From assembly GCA_017404265.1 (NCBI GenBank), contig JAFRCS010000005.1, positions 1-64,000 on the forward strand: a DNA stretch of 64,000 bases, in the 5' to 3' direction. Below the pieces are notes generated by a model. The model saw nothing but the letters and a program-made list of their open reading frames with translations, had not been told where the DNA came from and ran no database searches. The DNA comes from Mogibacterium sp. (lineage in GTDB: Bacteria > Bacillota > Clostridia > Peptostreptococcales > Anaerovoracaceae). This document shows, piece after piece, positions 39,831 to 48,536 of this stretch (positions are counted from its first letter, which is position 1; each line of letters begins with the position of its first letter). The position numbers and the translations under genes are program-made.

Positions 39831-39852
39831 AGAGCCCTTGAGGCTCTTTTTT
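39831..39852 (+). terminator. Rho-independent terminator
   Basis: A 6-bp stem AGAGCC with GGCTCT, a short loop and TTTTTT. The rest of 39853-40000 shows no gene. Confidence 0.65.
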
Positions 39853-40000
39853 GTGAAAGCAACCATTCATAACACAAAAGGCACATGATTGTCAGCTTTG
39901 GTTGGTAGACTGACGCGGCCGGGGGCGTTACAATGATGTCAATAAAAGTTGCAAAAGTGGGAAAGATAAGAGAAAACACAGAAGTGGAAGGATTCATACA

Positions 40001-40435
40001 ATGTTCAAGGACAATCTGATACAGCTAAGAAAGCTGAACAGCATGACACAGGAAGATATCGCTGAGAAGGTCGGCGTATCCAGACAGGCCGTGGCAAAGT
40101 GGGAATCCGGCGAGACATCTCCGGACCTTGAAAAGGCAAGACTTCTTGCCGGCGCGTTCGGTGTTTCACTCGACGACCTTACCAATTTTGAGCCCGGAGA
40201 GAATATGGGACTTTCCGTGCCGCCAAAAGGCAGATATCTTTTCGGAGTCGTCACGGTCGGAGACAAGGGGCAGATAGTCATACCCGCTAAAGCCAGAAAG
40301 ATATTCGAGATCAGTTCCGGCGATCAGCTGGTAGGGCTCGGCAAGGAAGGGGAAGGGCTCGCAATGATAAAGGCGAATGACTTTCTTACATTGGCAGACA
40401 TGATAAAAACTCAGGAGGCAAACAATGGCAGATAG
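40001..40435 (+). CDS. XRE helix-turn-helix / AbrB-like double DNA-binding regulator
   Basis: A 144-residue protein with two DNA-binding parts: an XRE-type helix-turn-helix (LIQLRKLNSMTQEDIAEKVG, then VSRQAVAKWESGE, residues about 6-40) and a SpoVT/AbrB swapped-hairpin domain (VGDKGQIVIPAKARKIFEI, about 84-102). The fusion is known in Firmicutes regulators next to ABC exporters. It overlaps the ABC ATPase gene by 11 bases, so it probably controls this transporter. The signal is unknown. Confidence 0.85.
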   Translation: MFKDNLIQLRKLNSMTQEDIAEKVGVSRQAVAKWESGETSPDLEKARLLAGAFGVSLDDLTNFEPGENMGLSVPPKGRYLFGVVTVGDKGQIVIPAKARKIFEISSGDQLVGLGKEGEGLAMIKANDFLTLADMIKTQEANNGR

Positions 40436-41180
40436 ATCCGAAAGCGGAAAAATCATGCTGGACATACAGCACTATTCAAAGGCGTACAGTGAGGGAAAGA
40501 AGGCGGCTGATGACGTATCGCTTACTATAGAGAGTGGCGACATATACGGCTTCATAGGCCACAACGGCGCCGGCAAGACAACCACCATCCGCGCTGTGGT
40601 GGGCGTTCTGGATTTCACCGATGGCGATATCTTCATAGACGGTCACTCGGTAAAGGATGAGCCGATTGAATGCAAGAAGGTCACGGCGTACATACCGGAC
40701 AACCCGGATCTTTACGAGAACCTGACAGGCCTTCAGTATCTTAACTTCGTGGCAGATGTATTTGGCATCAGCGCTGAGGACCGTGAGGAGCGCATAAAGA
40801 AATACGCCGACATGTTTGAGATCACCAATTCGCTCGGCGACCAGATAAGCTCATACTCTCATGGAATGAAGCAGAAGGTGGCCATCATCTCCGCGCTCAT
40901 CCACGAGCCGAAGCTGATGGTGCTCGATGAGCCTTTCGTAGGTCTCGACCCTAAGGCGTCATTCATTCTCAAGGAGATAATGCACGAGATGTGCAGAAAT
41001 GGCTCGGCCATATTCTTCTCGACACATGTCCTGGACGTTGCTGAAAAGCTCTGCAACAAGGTTGCCATCATAAGGAAAGGCAAAATAATCGCGACCGGCA
41101 CAATGGAGGAAATCACGGAAGGCCATTCGCTCGAAGAGGCGTTCCTCGCAGATACTTTCGCGGAGGCGGACCATGAATAA
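40425..41180 (+). CDS. ABC transporter ATP-binding protein
   Basis: A 251-residue ATPase: Walker A GHNGAGKTTT (about residues 46-55), Q-loop region, signature SSYSHGMKQKV (about 142-152), Walker B LMVLDEPFVGLD (about 163-174) and H-loop FSTHVLD. It is of the ABC-2 exporter type (CcmA/YhaQ-like). CAGGAGG precedes the ATG. It overlaps the regulator gene upstream and the permease gene downstream. Confidence 0.93.
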   Translation: MADRSESGKIMLDIQHYSKAYSEGKKAADDVSLTIESGDIYGFIGHNGAGKTTTIRAVVGVLDFTDGDIFIDGHSVKDEPIECKKVTAYIPDNPDLYENLTGLQYLNFVADVFGISAEDREERIKKYADMFEITNSLGDQISSYSHGMKQKVAIISALIHEPKLMVLDEPFVGLDPKASFILKEIMHEMCRNGSAIFFSTHVLDVAEKLCNKVAIIRKGKIIATGTMEEITEGHSLEEAFLADTFAEADHE

Positions 41181-42771
41181 GAACATCCTGCTTCTGAGGA
41201 CTCTGCTGTTGTCCACTAGCCAGAGGAATATCTACAAATACTGTAAGGACAAGAAGAAGCGCGGCAAGATCGTCGGTGCTTTCATTGCCACCATCTTTCT
41301 GTACGCGCTTCTCATGGGCTTCTGCGTACTGATGTGCATTGGATACGGGCTCAGCGGCATGATAGACGCCGCGCCAGTGATGTGTGCTCTGACGATAAGT
41401 CTGCTGGCGTTTTTCTTCACGCTTTTCAAGACGAACGGATACCTGTTCAATTTCAAGGAGTACGACATGCTAATGTCACTTCCTTTTGAGGCAAGGACGG
41501 TAGCAGGCTGCAAGTTCCTGTACATGTATGTCAAGAGCCTGCCGTGGTATATCAGCATCTCTCTTGCGATGCTGATCGGATACGCTGTCTATGCCGATCC
41601 GGCCGCGGCCGTATATCCTGTCTGGATAATACTCTCGTTCTTTCTGCCTGTCATACCTATGCTGATCGCGGCCTTCCTGGGCTTTCTGATCGCGAGGATA
41701 AGCGCGGGTTTCAGAAAGACGAATATTATACAGACGGTGCTGATGATGGCCTTTGTGATTTTCTGCTTCTCGCTCCGCTTCATAATCGAGAGTGTCTTCA
41801 AGAACGATAAGGTTGAGGCGACGCTTGAGAGGACGTCGGAGATCACATCGAATGCGGCAGGGATATATCTGCCCGCGAAGTGGTTTTCGGATGCTGTTAC
41901 CGGGAACAGCGTCATAGCTATGTTGCTGCTCATTGGTGTGAGCGTGCTGCTGTTCACGGCGGTGTTCCATGTCGTCGGAAATTCGTACAGGAGCATCAAT
42001 TCCGCTCTGAAGTCCCATGCGGCCTCAAAGAAATACAAACTGAGCGGTCAGAAGAAGCGCAGCGTTGTGAACTCCATTGCTTTCAAGGAATATAAAAGAC
42101 TTGTGGGGTCTTCCGCATATACCGTGAACGGCGCTATGGGCGAGATACTTGCCATACTCTTGGGACTGATCACTCTGGTCCTCGGATTTGACAGAATAGT
42201 ACAGGTAGTGACCAATGACGCTCCGTTCGATCACGCCATGCTGCAGCCGGCTATTCCGTTCCTTGTCTATTTCTTCATCGGCATGGCAGCGACCACCGCG
42301 ATGTCTCCGTCGCTTGAGGGCAGGAATTACTGGATCGTGCAAAGCCTGCCAATAGAAAAGAAAACGCTTTATCAGGGCAAGATGCTTTTTAACCTATACC
42401 TGACAGTGCCTGCAATGACTTTTGCCACACTGTGCATGTGTATATCCGCAAAGGTCCCTATAGTAGATACTGTGTTATACTTAATATTAGGACTTGCGCT
42501 CTGTGCATTCTCCACGGCCTGGGGATGCGTATGCGGTGTGAAGCACATGAGGCTCGACTGGGAAAACGAGATAGAGGCCATCAAGCAGGGAGCCGCTGTA
42601 GCTCTCTACATGCTGCCTAACATGTTTGTGGTCATGGGCCTTGTAGTGCTGGTAGTGATACTTGGCCTCAGGATGGATCACAGGCTGCTGGCGCTGGCGT
42701 TCATACTTCTGGCAACATTGCTTGCCGCGTTCAGCTACCTGAGAGTCATGTCTTTAGCGAAGCGCAAATAA
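41173..42771 (+). CDS. ABC transporter permease
   Basis: A 532-residue membrane protein with about 12 hydrophobic segments in two groups, joined by a basic cytosolic part (YRSINSALKSHAASKKYKL, about residues 275-293). It is a large ABC-2-type permease of the kind that pairs with a single ATPase and an XRE regulator. The start overlaps the ATPase gene by eight bases. The cargo is unknown. Confidence 0.85.
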   Translation: MNKNILLLRTLLLSTSQRNIYKYCKDKKKRGKIVGAFIATIFLYALLMGFCVLMCIGYGLSGMIDAAPVMCALTISLLAFFFTLFKTNGYLFNFKEYDMLMSLPFEARTVAGCKFLYMYVKSLPWYISISLAMLIGYAVYADPAAAVYPVWIILSFFLPVIPMLIAAFLGFLIARISAGFRKTNIIQTVLMMAFVIFCFSLRFIIESVFKNDKVEATLERTSEITSNAAGIYLPAKWFSDAVTGNSVIAMLLLIGVSVLLFTAVFHVVGNSYRSINSALKSHAASKKYKLSGQKKRSVVNSIAFKEYKRLVGSSAYTVNGAMGEILAILLGLITLVLGFDRIVQVVTNDAPFDHAMLQPAIPFLVYFFIGMAATTAMSPSLEGRNYWIVQSLPIEKKTLYQGKMLFNLYLTVPAMTFATLCMCISAKVPIVDTVLYLILGLALCAFSTAWGCVCGVKHMRLDWENEIEAIKQGAAVALYMLPNMFVVMGLVVLVVILGLRMDHRLLALAFILLATLLAAFSYLRVMSLAKRK

Positions 42772-42781
42772 GGGAAAACGG

Positions 42782-43324
42782 ATGGTACTTACAACAGAAA
42801 GACTTATTCTGCGTCCGTGGGAAGATGCGGATGCGGAGTCGCTATATGAATACGCTAAAGACGAGCGCATAGGACCTCCTACAGGCTGGCCTGCCCACAC
42901 GAGCGTCAGGAACAGCCTGGACATAATCCGGACTGTTCTGGCGGCTCCGGAGACCTACGCGGTATGCCTGAAAGAGGACAACAAAGCGATTGGAAGCATA
43001 GGACTCATGGTCGGGCAGCAGAGCAACATCGGCCTGCCGGATACCGAGGCCGAGATAGGCTACTGGATCGGCGTGCCTTTCTGGGGAAGGGGACTGATAC
43101 CTGAAGGCGTGAGAGAGATAATCCGCTACGCGTTTGAAGACCTGCATCTTGAGAAACTATGGTGCGGCTACTTCGAAGGTAATGACAAGTCGAAGCGGGT
43201 CCAGGAGAAGTGCGGCTTCAAATATCAGTATACGAATGAGGATGCTGAATGGGTCAAGATGATGGACAGGCGAACCGAGCACATCTCGTGCCTGACAAGA
43301 GAGGACTGGCTGAATGGCGTTTGA
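42782..43324 (+). CDS. GNAT acetyltransferase, RimJ/RimL type
   Basis: A 180-residue acetyltransferase: TERLILRPWEDADAESLYEY at the start, EIGYWIGVPFWGRGLIPEGV (acetyl-CoA loop, about residues 83-102) and KLWCGYFEGNDKSKRVQEKCGF (split, about 122-143). It belongs to the RimJ/RimL-like group, often acting on ribosomal proteins, amino acids or antibiotics. It begins ten bases after the ABC permease and overlaps the GyrI-like gene, in a compact operon up to 45814. Confidence 0.9.
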   Translation: MVLTTERLILRPWEDADAESLYEYAKDERIGPPTGWPAHTSVRNSLDIIRTVLAAPETYAVCLKEDNKAIGSIGLMVGQQSNIGLPDTEAEIGYWIGVPFWGRGLIPEGVREIIRYAFEDLHLEKLWCGYFEGNDKSKRVQEKCGFKYQYTNEDAEWVKMMDRRTEHISCLTREDWLNGV

Positions 43325-43946
43325 TTTTAAGAAGGAATACAAAGAGTTCTACATGCCTAAGGACAAGCCGGCCATTGTTGATGTGCCGGAAATGAACTAT
43401 ATTGCCGTACGCGGTCAGGGCGATCCCAACACAGAAGACGGCGAGTACAAGAAAGCCATTGGTCTTTTGTATGGCATTGCTTTCACCATCAAGATGAGCA
43501 AGAAGGGCGACCACAGGATCGAAGGATATTTCGATTATGTCGTCCCTCCGCTCGAGGGCTTCTGGTGGCAGGAGGGAGTCGAAGGCATCGACTACGCTCA
43601 CAAGGAGGATTTCAGATGGATCTCGGTGATTCGTCTTCCGGACTTTGTTACCGGGGCTGATTTTGACTGGGCTATCGGCGAGGCCACGCGCAAAAAGAAG
43701 GAAGACTTCTCCAAGGTGGAATTCCTGACTGTTGAGGAAGGACTGTGTGTGCAGTGCATGCATATCGGATCCTATGATAACGAGCCTGCAACTGTCGAAA
43801 TGATGCACAAATACATGGAGGAGCAGGGGTATGCGCTCGACATAACCGATGAGCGCCTGCACCATGAGATATACTTAAGCGACGCGAGAAAGGTCGCGCA
43901 GGAGAAACTGAAAACAGTAATTCGCCATCCGATAAGGAAGATATAA
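43314..43946 (+). CDS. GyrI-like small-molecule-binding protein
   Basis: A 210-residue protein with the GyrI-like pattern: VPEMNYIAVRGQGDPNTEDG (about residues 24-43), YKKAIGLLYGIAFTIKMSKK, YFDYVVPPLEGFWWQ and VEEGLCVQCMHIGSYDNEPA. These proteins bind hydrophobic compounds, and some hydrolyse them. The start overlaps the acetyltransferase stop codon. No DNA-binding part is attached. Confidence 0.85.
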   Translation: MAFDFKKEYKEFYMPKDKPAIVDVPEMNYIAVRGQGDPNTEDGEYKKAIGLLYGIAFTIKMSKKGDHRIEGYFDYVVPPLEGFWWQEGVEGIDYAHKEDFRWISVIRLPDFVTGADFDWAIGEATRKKKEDFSKVEFLTVEEGLCVQCMHIGSYDNEPATVEMMHKYMEEQGYALDITDERLHHEIYLSDARKVAQEKLKTVIRHPIRKI

Positions 43947-43955
43947 GAGGACACT

Positions 43956-44708
43956 ATGGACTATCAGGATATAAACGCGAAGACCATAGACCGATGGATC
44001 GAGGAAGGCTGGGAATGGGGCAAGCCGATCAGTCACAAGGTTTATGCGGCGGCGACGCAGGGCATATGGGATGTCAAGCTGACGCCAACCAAAATGGTCC
44101 CACATGAATGGTTCGGTGACCTTAAAGGCAAGAAGATGCTTGGCCTTGCAAGCGGCGGCGGGCAGCAGATGCCTGTCTTTACCGCGCTTGGAGCGGAATG
44201 CACTGTCATGGACATCTCAACGAAGCAGATCGAGACCGAGAGGATGGTCGCTGAGCGCGAAGGCTATGATATAATTGCCATCAAGGGCGACATGACCAAG
44301 CCGCTGCCTTTTGAAGATGAGACTTTCGATCTGATTTTCCATCCGGTTTCAAACTGTTATGTGAAAGAAGTCAGACCGATCTGGAAGGAATGCTTCCGCG
44401 TGCTGAAGCCGGGAGGATACCTAATCGCGGGAGTCGACCACTATATAAACTACATCGTTGATGAAGAGGAAAGGGAGATAGTCAATTCACTCCCATTCGA
44501 TCCGCTGACCAACGAAGAGCAGAGAAAACAGCTGGAGAGAGAAGATGCCGGCATGCAGTTCTCACACTCGCTTGAAGAGCAGATCGCCGGGCAGCTTGAA
44601 GCTGGATTCACGCTCCTTGACCTGTACGAGGACACTAACGGCGAGGGCAGGCTGCACGAACTTAACATACCGACGTTCCTGGCAATGCGCTCAGTAAAAA
44701 TGGGATAA
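43956..44708 (+). CDS. Class I SAM-dependent methyltransferase
   Basis: A 250-residue enzyme: the SAM-binding motif I KMLGLASGGGQQMPVFTALG (about residues 56-75), the acidic end of strand 2 VMDIS, GDMTKPLPFEDETFDLIFH (about 107-125) and VLKPGGYLIAG (about 149-159). Motif order is normal for small-molecule methyltransferases. It lies ten bases after the GyrI-like gene and two bases before the radical SAM gene. The substrate is unknown. Confidence 0.88.
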   Translation: MDYQDINAKTIDRWIEEGWEWGKPISHKVYAAATQGIWDVKLTPTKMVPHEWFGDLKGKKMLGLASGGGQQMPVFTALGAECTVMDISTKQIETERMVAEREGYDIIAIKGDMTKPLPFEDETFDLIFHPVSNCYVKEVRPIWKECFRVLKPGGYLIAGVDHYINYIVDEEEREIVNSLPFDPLTNEEQRKQLEREDAGMQFSHSLEEQIAGQLEAGFTLLDLYEDTNGEGRLHELNIPTFLAMRSVKMG

Positions 44709-44710
44709 AT

Positions 44711-45814
44711 ATGGACGAAAGATTCGATTTACAGAAATACCTGACCGAAGGGGTCGAGCAGGTAATCAAGGACGCTCTCAAGGCGACTCTTAAGGATACG
44801 CGCGAGAGCACTTTTCTGGTGAAGTTTGCCGCCGCCTGCGCAGTCGCGGACAAAAGAAGAGAGAAAAACGAAAAGAAAGGCCTTCATGTGCCTTCGTATC
44901 TGATCGCGAGCATTACATCAAGCTGCAATCTGCACTGTGAGGGCTGCTACTCGAGAGCCAACAACGCGACTATTGACTGCGAGCCGATGATGCAGCTTAG
45001 CGGCGATGAGTGGCAGAGGATCTTCAGGGAGGCTGAAGAACTCGGCGTCAGCTTCATACTTCTGGCGGGCGGCGAGCCTATGCTCCGCTGGGACGTGATC
45101 GAAGCAGCGGGGGACATGAAGAACATCATGTTCCCGGTATTCACAAACGGGACTTTCATGACCGCCAAGCACCTGGACCTTCTTGACAGATGCCGCAACA
45201 TCGTGACTGTCATAAGCATTGAAGGCGGACGCGAGGAGACCGATGCCAGAAGAGGCGAAGGTGTTTATGATTCTGTCATAGAAAAGATGGACAGCCTATG
45301 CAGAAAAGGTATCATCTACGGTGTGTCCGTCACTGTAACGAAAGAGAACATGCAGCAGGTATATTCCGACGAATTCCTGGATGAACTCAGGGCCCGCGGA
45401 TGCAAGGCCGTGTTCTATATAGAGTTCGTGCCGGTCTCTGATGAAGGTGCGCATCTTGCACCTGATGACGCTGACCGCGAGTTCATGACCGCAAGGATAG
45501 ATGAACTTCGAAGCAGCAAGCAGGACATGATATACATCTCCTTCCCGGGAGACGAGAAGAGCTCCGGCGGATGCCTGGCGGCAGGCCGCGGATTCTTCCA
45601 CATAAACTCGCACGGCGGAGCAGAGCCTTGTCCGTTCTCCCCATACTCTGACATCAATGTCAAAGACACTTCGCTGAGAGAAGCACTTCAGTCAGATCTC
45701 TTCACGGCGCTCAGAACAAGCGATATTCTTGCAGATGATCACATAGGAGGCTGCGTCCTTCACGCAAAAAAAGAACAGGTTGAAAAACTTTTAAATAAGG
45801 AGTGTGCTGTTTGA
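44711..45814 (+). CDS. Radical SAM protein
   Basis: A 367-residue enzyme. The cluster-binding CxxxCxxC is in SCNLHCEGCYSR (about residues 69-80); LLAGGEPMLRWD (about 117-128) is the SAM-contacting GGEP region. The C-terminal Cys residues (GGCLAAGRGF, EPCPFSPYS, GGCVLHAKKE) form a partial SPASM-like auxiliary region, close to heme- or peptide-modifying radical SAM proteins. About 55 helical residues precede the core. The substrate is unknown, and no peptide precursor was recognised nearby. Confidence 0.88.
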   Translation: MDERFDLQKYLTEGVEQVIKDALKATLKDTRESTFLVKFAAACAVADKRREKNEKKGLHVPSYLIASITSSCNLHCEGCYSRANNATIDCEPMMQLSGDEWQRIFREAEELGVSFILLAGGEPMLRWDVIEAAGDMKNIMFPVFTNGTFMTAKHLDLLDRCRNIVTVISIEGGREETDARRGEGVYDSVIEKMDSLCRKGIIYGVSVTVTKENMQQVYSDEFLDELRARGCKAVFYIEFVPVSDEGAHLAPDDADREFMTARIDELRSSKQDMIYISFPGDEKSSGGCLAAGRGFFHINSHGGAEPCPFSPYSDINVKDTSLREALQSDLFTALRTSDILADDHIGGCVLHAKKEQVEKLLNKECAV

Positions 45815-45825
45815 AAAAGTACAAC

Positions 45826-45911
45826 ACAATGGAGATTGTCGGCTGACCGGGAGGTTTGCAGACGATCACAAACCTCCCGCTGAAAGGCAATTGAAGTCGA
45901 CAATTTTCAGG
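45826..45911 (+). other. Structured leader before the GNAT gene at 45922
   Basis: Inner perfect 10-bp stem GGGAGGTTTG (45849-45858) with CAAACCTCCC (45869-45878); outer 7-bp stem ATTGTCG (45835-45841) with CGACAAT (45898-45904), ending just before the AGGAGG ribosome binding site. An alternative small hairpin ACAAT-GGAG-ATTGT would compete with the outer stem. There is no T-run, so it is not a plain terminator. It is a possible cis-regulatory RNA; no known class was recognised. Confidence 0.45.
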
Positions 45912-45921
45912 AGGTAAAACA

Positions 45922-46551
45922 ATGAATACAAACGACGTTATCATACGTTCAGAGAAAAAAGGAGAATACAGAGAGGTCGAGAACCTTATAAGAGAGTCGT
46001 TCTGGAACGTCTACAGGCCGGGATGCAGCGAGCACTATGTGATACACGTGCTGCGTGATGATCCGGCATTCGTGAAGGAGCTGGACTTTGTGATGGAAAA
46101 GGGCGGCAGATTGATAGGCCAGAACATGTTCATGAGGACTGTCATCAACGCTGATGACGGACGTGATGTGAACGTTCTGACGATGGGTCCTATCTGCATC
46201 ACACCTGATCTTAAGCGCATGGGCTACGGGAAGCTGCTATTGGACTATTCTCTTAAGAAGGCTGCGGAGATGGGATTTGGCGCCGTGCTCTTTGAGGGCA
46301 ATATCGATTTCTATAGTACCTGCGGATTCGATTATGCGAGGAAGTTCGGTATAAGGTATCACGATCTTCCGGAAGGAGCAGATGATTCGTTCTTCCTGTG
46401 CAGGGAGCTGATACCGGGCTATCTCGATAGCGTGACCGGGGTTTATCAGACGCCTAAGGGTTACTATGTGGATGACAAAGATGTAGAGGAATTCGACAGG
46501 TTGTTTCCGCCTAAAGAGAAGCTGAAACTGCCGGGCCAGATCTTCGGATAA
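45922..46551 (+). CDS. GNAT family N-acetyltransferase
   Basis: A 209-residue acetyltransferase of the predicted YhbS-like type: IIRSEKKGEYREVENLIRES at the start, MGPICITPDLKRMGYGKLLL (acetyl-CoA loop, about residues 91-110) and VLFEGNIDFYSTCGFDYAR (about 118-136). The C-terminal part has RELIPGYLDSVTGVY, usual in this group. AGGAGG precedes the ATG. A hairpin leader lies upstream and a terminator downstream, so it may be a single-gene unit. Confidence 0.9.
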   Translation: MNTNDVIIRSEKKGEYREVENLIRESFWNVYRPGCSEHYVIHVLRDDPAFVKELDFVMEKGGRLIGQNMFMRTVINADDGRDVNVLTMGPICITPDLKRMGYGKLLLDYSLKKAAEMGFGAVLFEGNIDFYSTCGFDYARKFGIRYHDLPEGADDSFFLCRELIPGYLDSVTGVYQTPKGYYVDDKDVEEFDRLFPPKEKLKLPGQIFG

Positions 46552-46568
46552 TGACCGGATAAGAAGAC

Positions 46569-46609
46569 GGAGGCTTTCACATTTACAGTATGTGAGGGCC
46601 TCCTTTTTT
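46569..46609 (+). terminator. Rho-independent terminator
   Basis: Outer stem GGAGGC with GCCTCC, inner CACAT with ATGTG, then TTTTTT. Confidence 0.78.
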
Positions 46610-46638
46610 GATACAATAAGCATAAGAGGTGAACAATC

Positions 46639-47571
46639 ATGATCAGAGACAAAGTGATAGTCGGGGAAGCGACTGAATACCCGCTGAATGGAATACTGAC
46701 GATACCGGAAGCCGATGGTCCTGTGCCTGCGGTGGTGATGGTGCACGGCTCGGGATCAAGCAACATGGACGAGAAGGTGCTGAAGCTGACCCCGTTCAAA
46801 GATCTTGCGGAAGGTCTTGCGAGGCATGGCATAGCGTCGCTTCGCTACGACAAGAGAAGCTTTGCTCACGGGCGCAAAATGCTTAAAGCGGGCAATATCA
46901 CGGTAAAGGAAGAGACCATAGAAGACGCGGTGCTGGCGGTAAACATGCTGAAGAAAGATCCGCGTATCGACAATGACAACATATACATTCTGGGTCACAG
47001 CATGGGCGCCATGCTCGCTCCGAGGATAGATGCCGAGGGCGGAGACGTGAAAGGCCTTGTCATGATGGCAGGTTCTCCATGTAGGCTCGAGGATATCGTG
47101 ATCAGGCAGCTTGGACAGGCTGAGGGCTATAACCCTGTTATCAGAGGAATAGTAGGGCTGGAGCGCAAGATCTACGCGGGCAAGTTTGACGGGATCTATC
47201 AGATGAGCGATGAAGAGGCAAAGAAAAAGAAGTTTGCCGGCGGCACGACCCTCTACTACTTCAAGGAGATGGGCCAAAAAACCGCGACAGACTATCTTCT
47301 GGAGAGCAGCAAGCCTGTGCTGATCATGCAGGGCGGCAAGGATTTCCAGTGTCTGGCAGGTGAGGATTTCAAGGGCTTTCAGGAGCAGCTCGCGGGCAGG
47401 GAGAACACGGAATACAAGCTGTATCCGTATCTGAACCACTGCTTCGTGACTGCGCTATATGACGATATAACAAAAGCATCAAAAGAATACAGTCTTGAAC
47501 GTCACATAGGGGAAGATGTCATAAAAGACATCGCTGATTTCATCAAAGGAGGGATCGACCATGCTTCATGA
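46639..47571 (+). CDS. Alpha/beta hydrolase
   Basis: A 310-residue hydrolase: MVHGSGSSNMDEKV (oxyanion region, about residues 34-47), the nucleophile elbow ILGHSMGAMLAPRI (Ser about 118), an acidic residue in MQGGKDFQC and the catalytic His in YLNHCFV. It resembles dienelactone hydrolase or acyl-peptidase-like esterases. It overlaps the following lipase-like gene by 11 bases. The substrate is unknown. Confidence 0.87.
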   Translation: MIRDKVIVGEATEYPLNGILTIPEADGPVPAVVMVHGSGSSNMDEKVLKLTPFKDLAEGLARHGIASLRYDKRSFAHGRKMLKAGNITVKEETIEDAVLAVNMLKKDPRIDNDNIYILGHSMGAMLAPRIDAEGGDVKGLVMMAGSPCRLEDIVIRQLGQAEGYNPVIRGIVGLERKIYAGKFDGIYQMSDEEAKKKKFAGGTTLYYFKEMGQKTATDYLLESSKPVLIMQGGKDFQCLAGEDFKGFQEQLAGRENTEYKLYPYLNHCFVTALYDDITKASKEYSLERHIGEDVIKDIADFIKGGIDHAS

Positions 47572-48511
47572 AGTAAGTTTTGAATCGTATAACAAGAGAG
47601 ACAAGGTATACGGCTGGGTCTATGTACCGGCTGCTCCGCCTGCAGGCATAATACAGCTGGTGCACGGCTTTGGCGAGCATTCGCGCAGATATCTTCATAT
47701 GATAGTCAAATTCATGGATGCGGGCTTCATCGTAGCAGCTGATGACCATGTCGGACACGGCAAGACAGCGCTCGAGAACGACTGCTGGGGCGACTGGGGC
47801 GACAAGGGGCCTCATACCATGATGGAGGACGAGCACAAGCTGACAGAGCTGGTCAAGGATATGTATCCTGATCTTCCGTATTTCATGTTCGGACACAGCA
47901 TGGGTTCGTTCATAGCAAGAGACTACATCACAAAGTATGGCTATGAGCTGGACGGCGTAACGCTCTGCGGAACATCGGGAGTCTTCCCAGGCCTCGACAA
48001 CAGCATCGCCTATCTGCAGAAACTGGTGGATGAGGGCAAGGGCCTTGAGTCTGATCCGGATGTCGGCGGCGTCGTGATGGGCTGGATGTTCGGACGCTGC
48101 GATGAGGGCGTGAAGCTCGGCAATGAGTGGATCTGCCATGACGAATACGTTCAGGCCGACCACGCGGAGGATCCGTTCGATGCTTTCACAAGACCGGTGA
48201 GCAACAGGTCGTTCCTCGACTTCTGCAAGATGATAGACCTTATCACCGGACCTGAGTGGGCGGAAAAGGTACCGCCTGAACTGCCTGTCTATAATATCGC
48301 GGGCGATCAGGACCCGGTCGGCCAGTATGGCGAGGGAGTCTATCAGGTATCCAACTGGATGACGGCAGCAGGTGTCAGCGTTGATACGATGCTGTATTCC
48401 GGCTACCGTCATGAGATACACAACTACGACGATCTCAAGGATGAGGTTGAAGAGGGCATAATCGAGTTCTTCTACAGCTGCATCCTTTCCGATGAAGTGG
48501 ATTTCGATTAG
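47561..48511 (+). CDS. Monoacylglycerol lipase-like alpha/beta hydrolase
   Basis: A 316-residue hydrolase: IIQLVHGFGEHSRRY (about residues 29-43), ADDHVGHGKT, the nucleophile elbow FGHSMGSFIARDYI (Ser about 112), the acid in AGDQDPVGQYG and the His in GYRHEIHN. These are hallmarks of lysophospholipase/monoacylglycerol lipase enzymes. It shares an operon with the preceding hydrolase and the following short-chain dehydrogenase, hinting at lipid or ester metabolism. Confidence 0.88.
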   Translation: MLHEVSFESYNKRDKVYGWVYVPAAPPAGIIQLVHGFGEHSRRYLHMIVKFMDAGFIVAADDHVGHGKTALENDCWGDWGDKGPHTMMEDEHKLTELVKDMYPDLPYFMFGHSMGSFIARDYITKYGYELDGVTLCGTSGVFPGLDNSIAYLQKLVDEGKGLESDPDVGGVVMGWMFGRCDEGVKLGNEWICHDEYVQADHAEDPFDAFTRPVSNRSFLDFCKMIDLITGPEWAEKVPPELPVYNIAGDQDPVGQYGEGVYQVSNWMTAAGVSVDTMLYSGYRHEIHNYDDLKDEVEEGIIEFFYSCILSDEVDFD

Positions 48512-48536
48512 AGACACAGCGGAGGCGCCATGCTGC

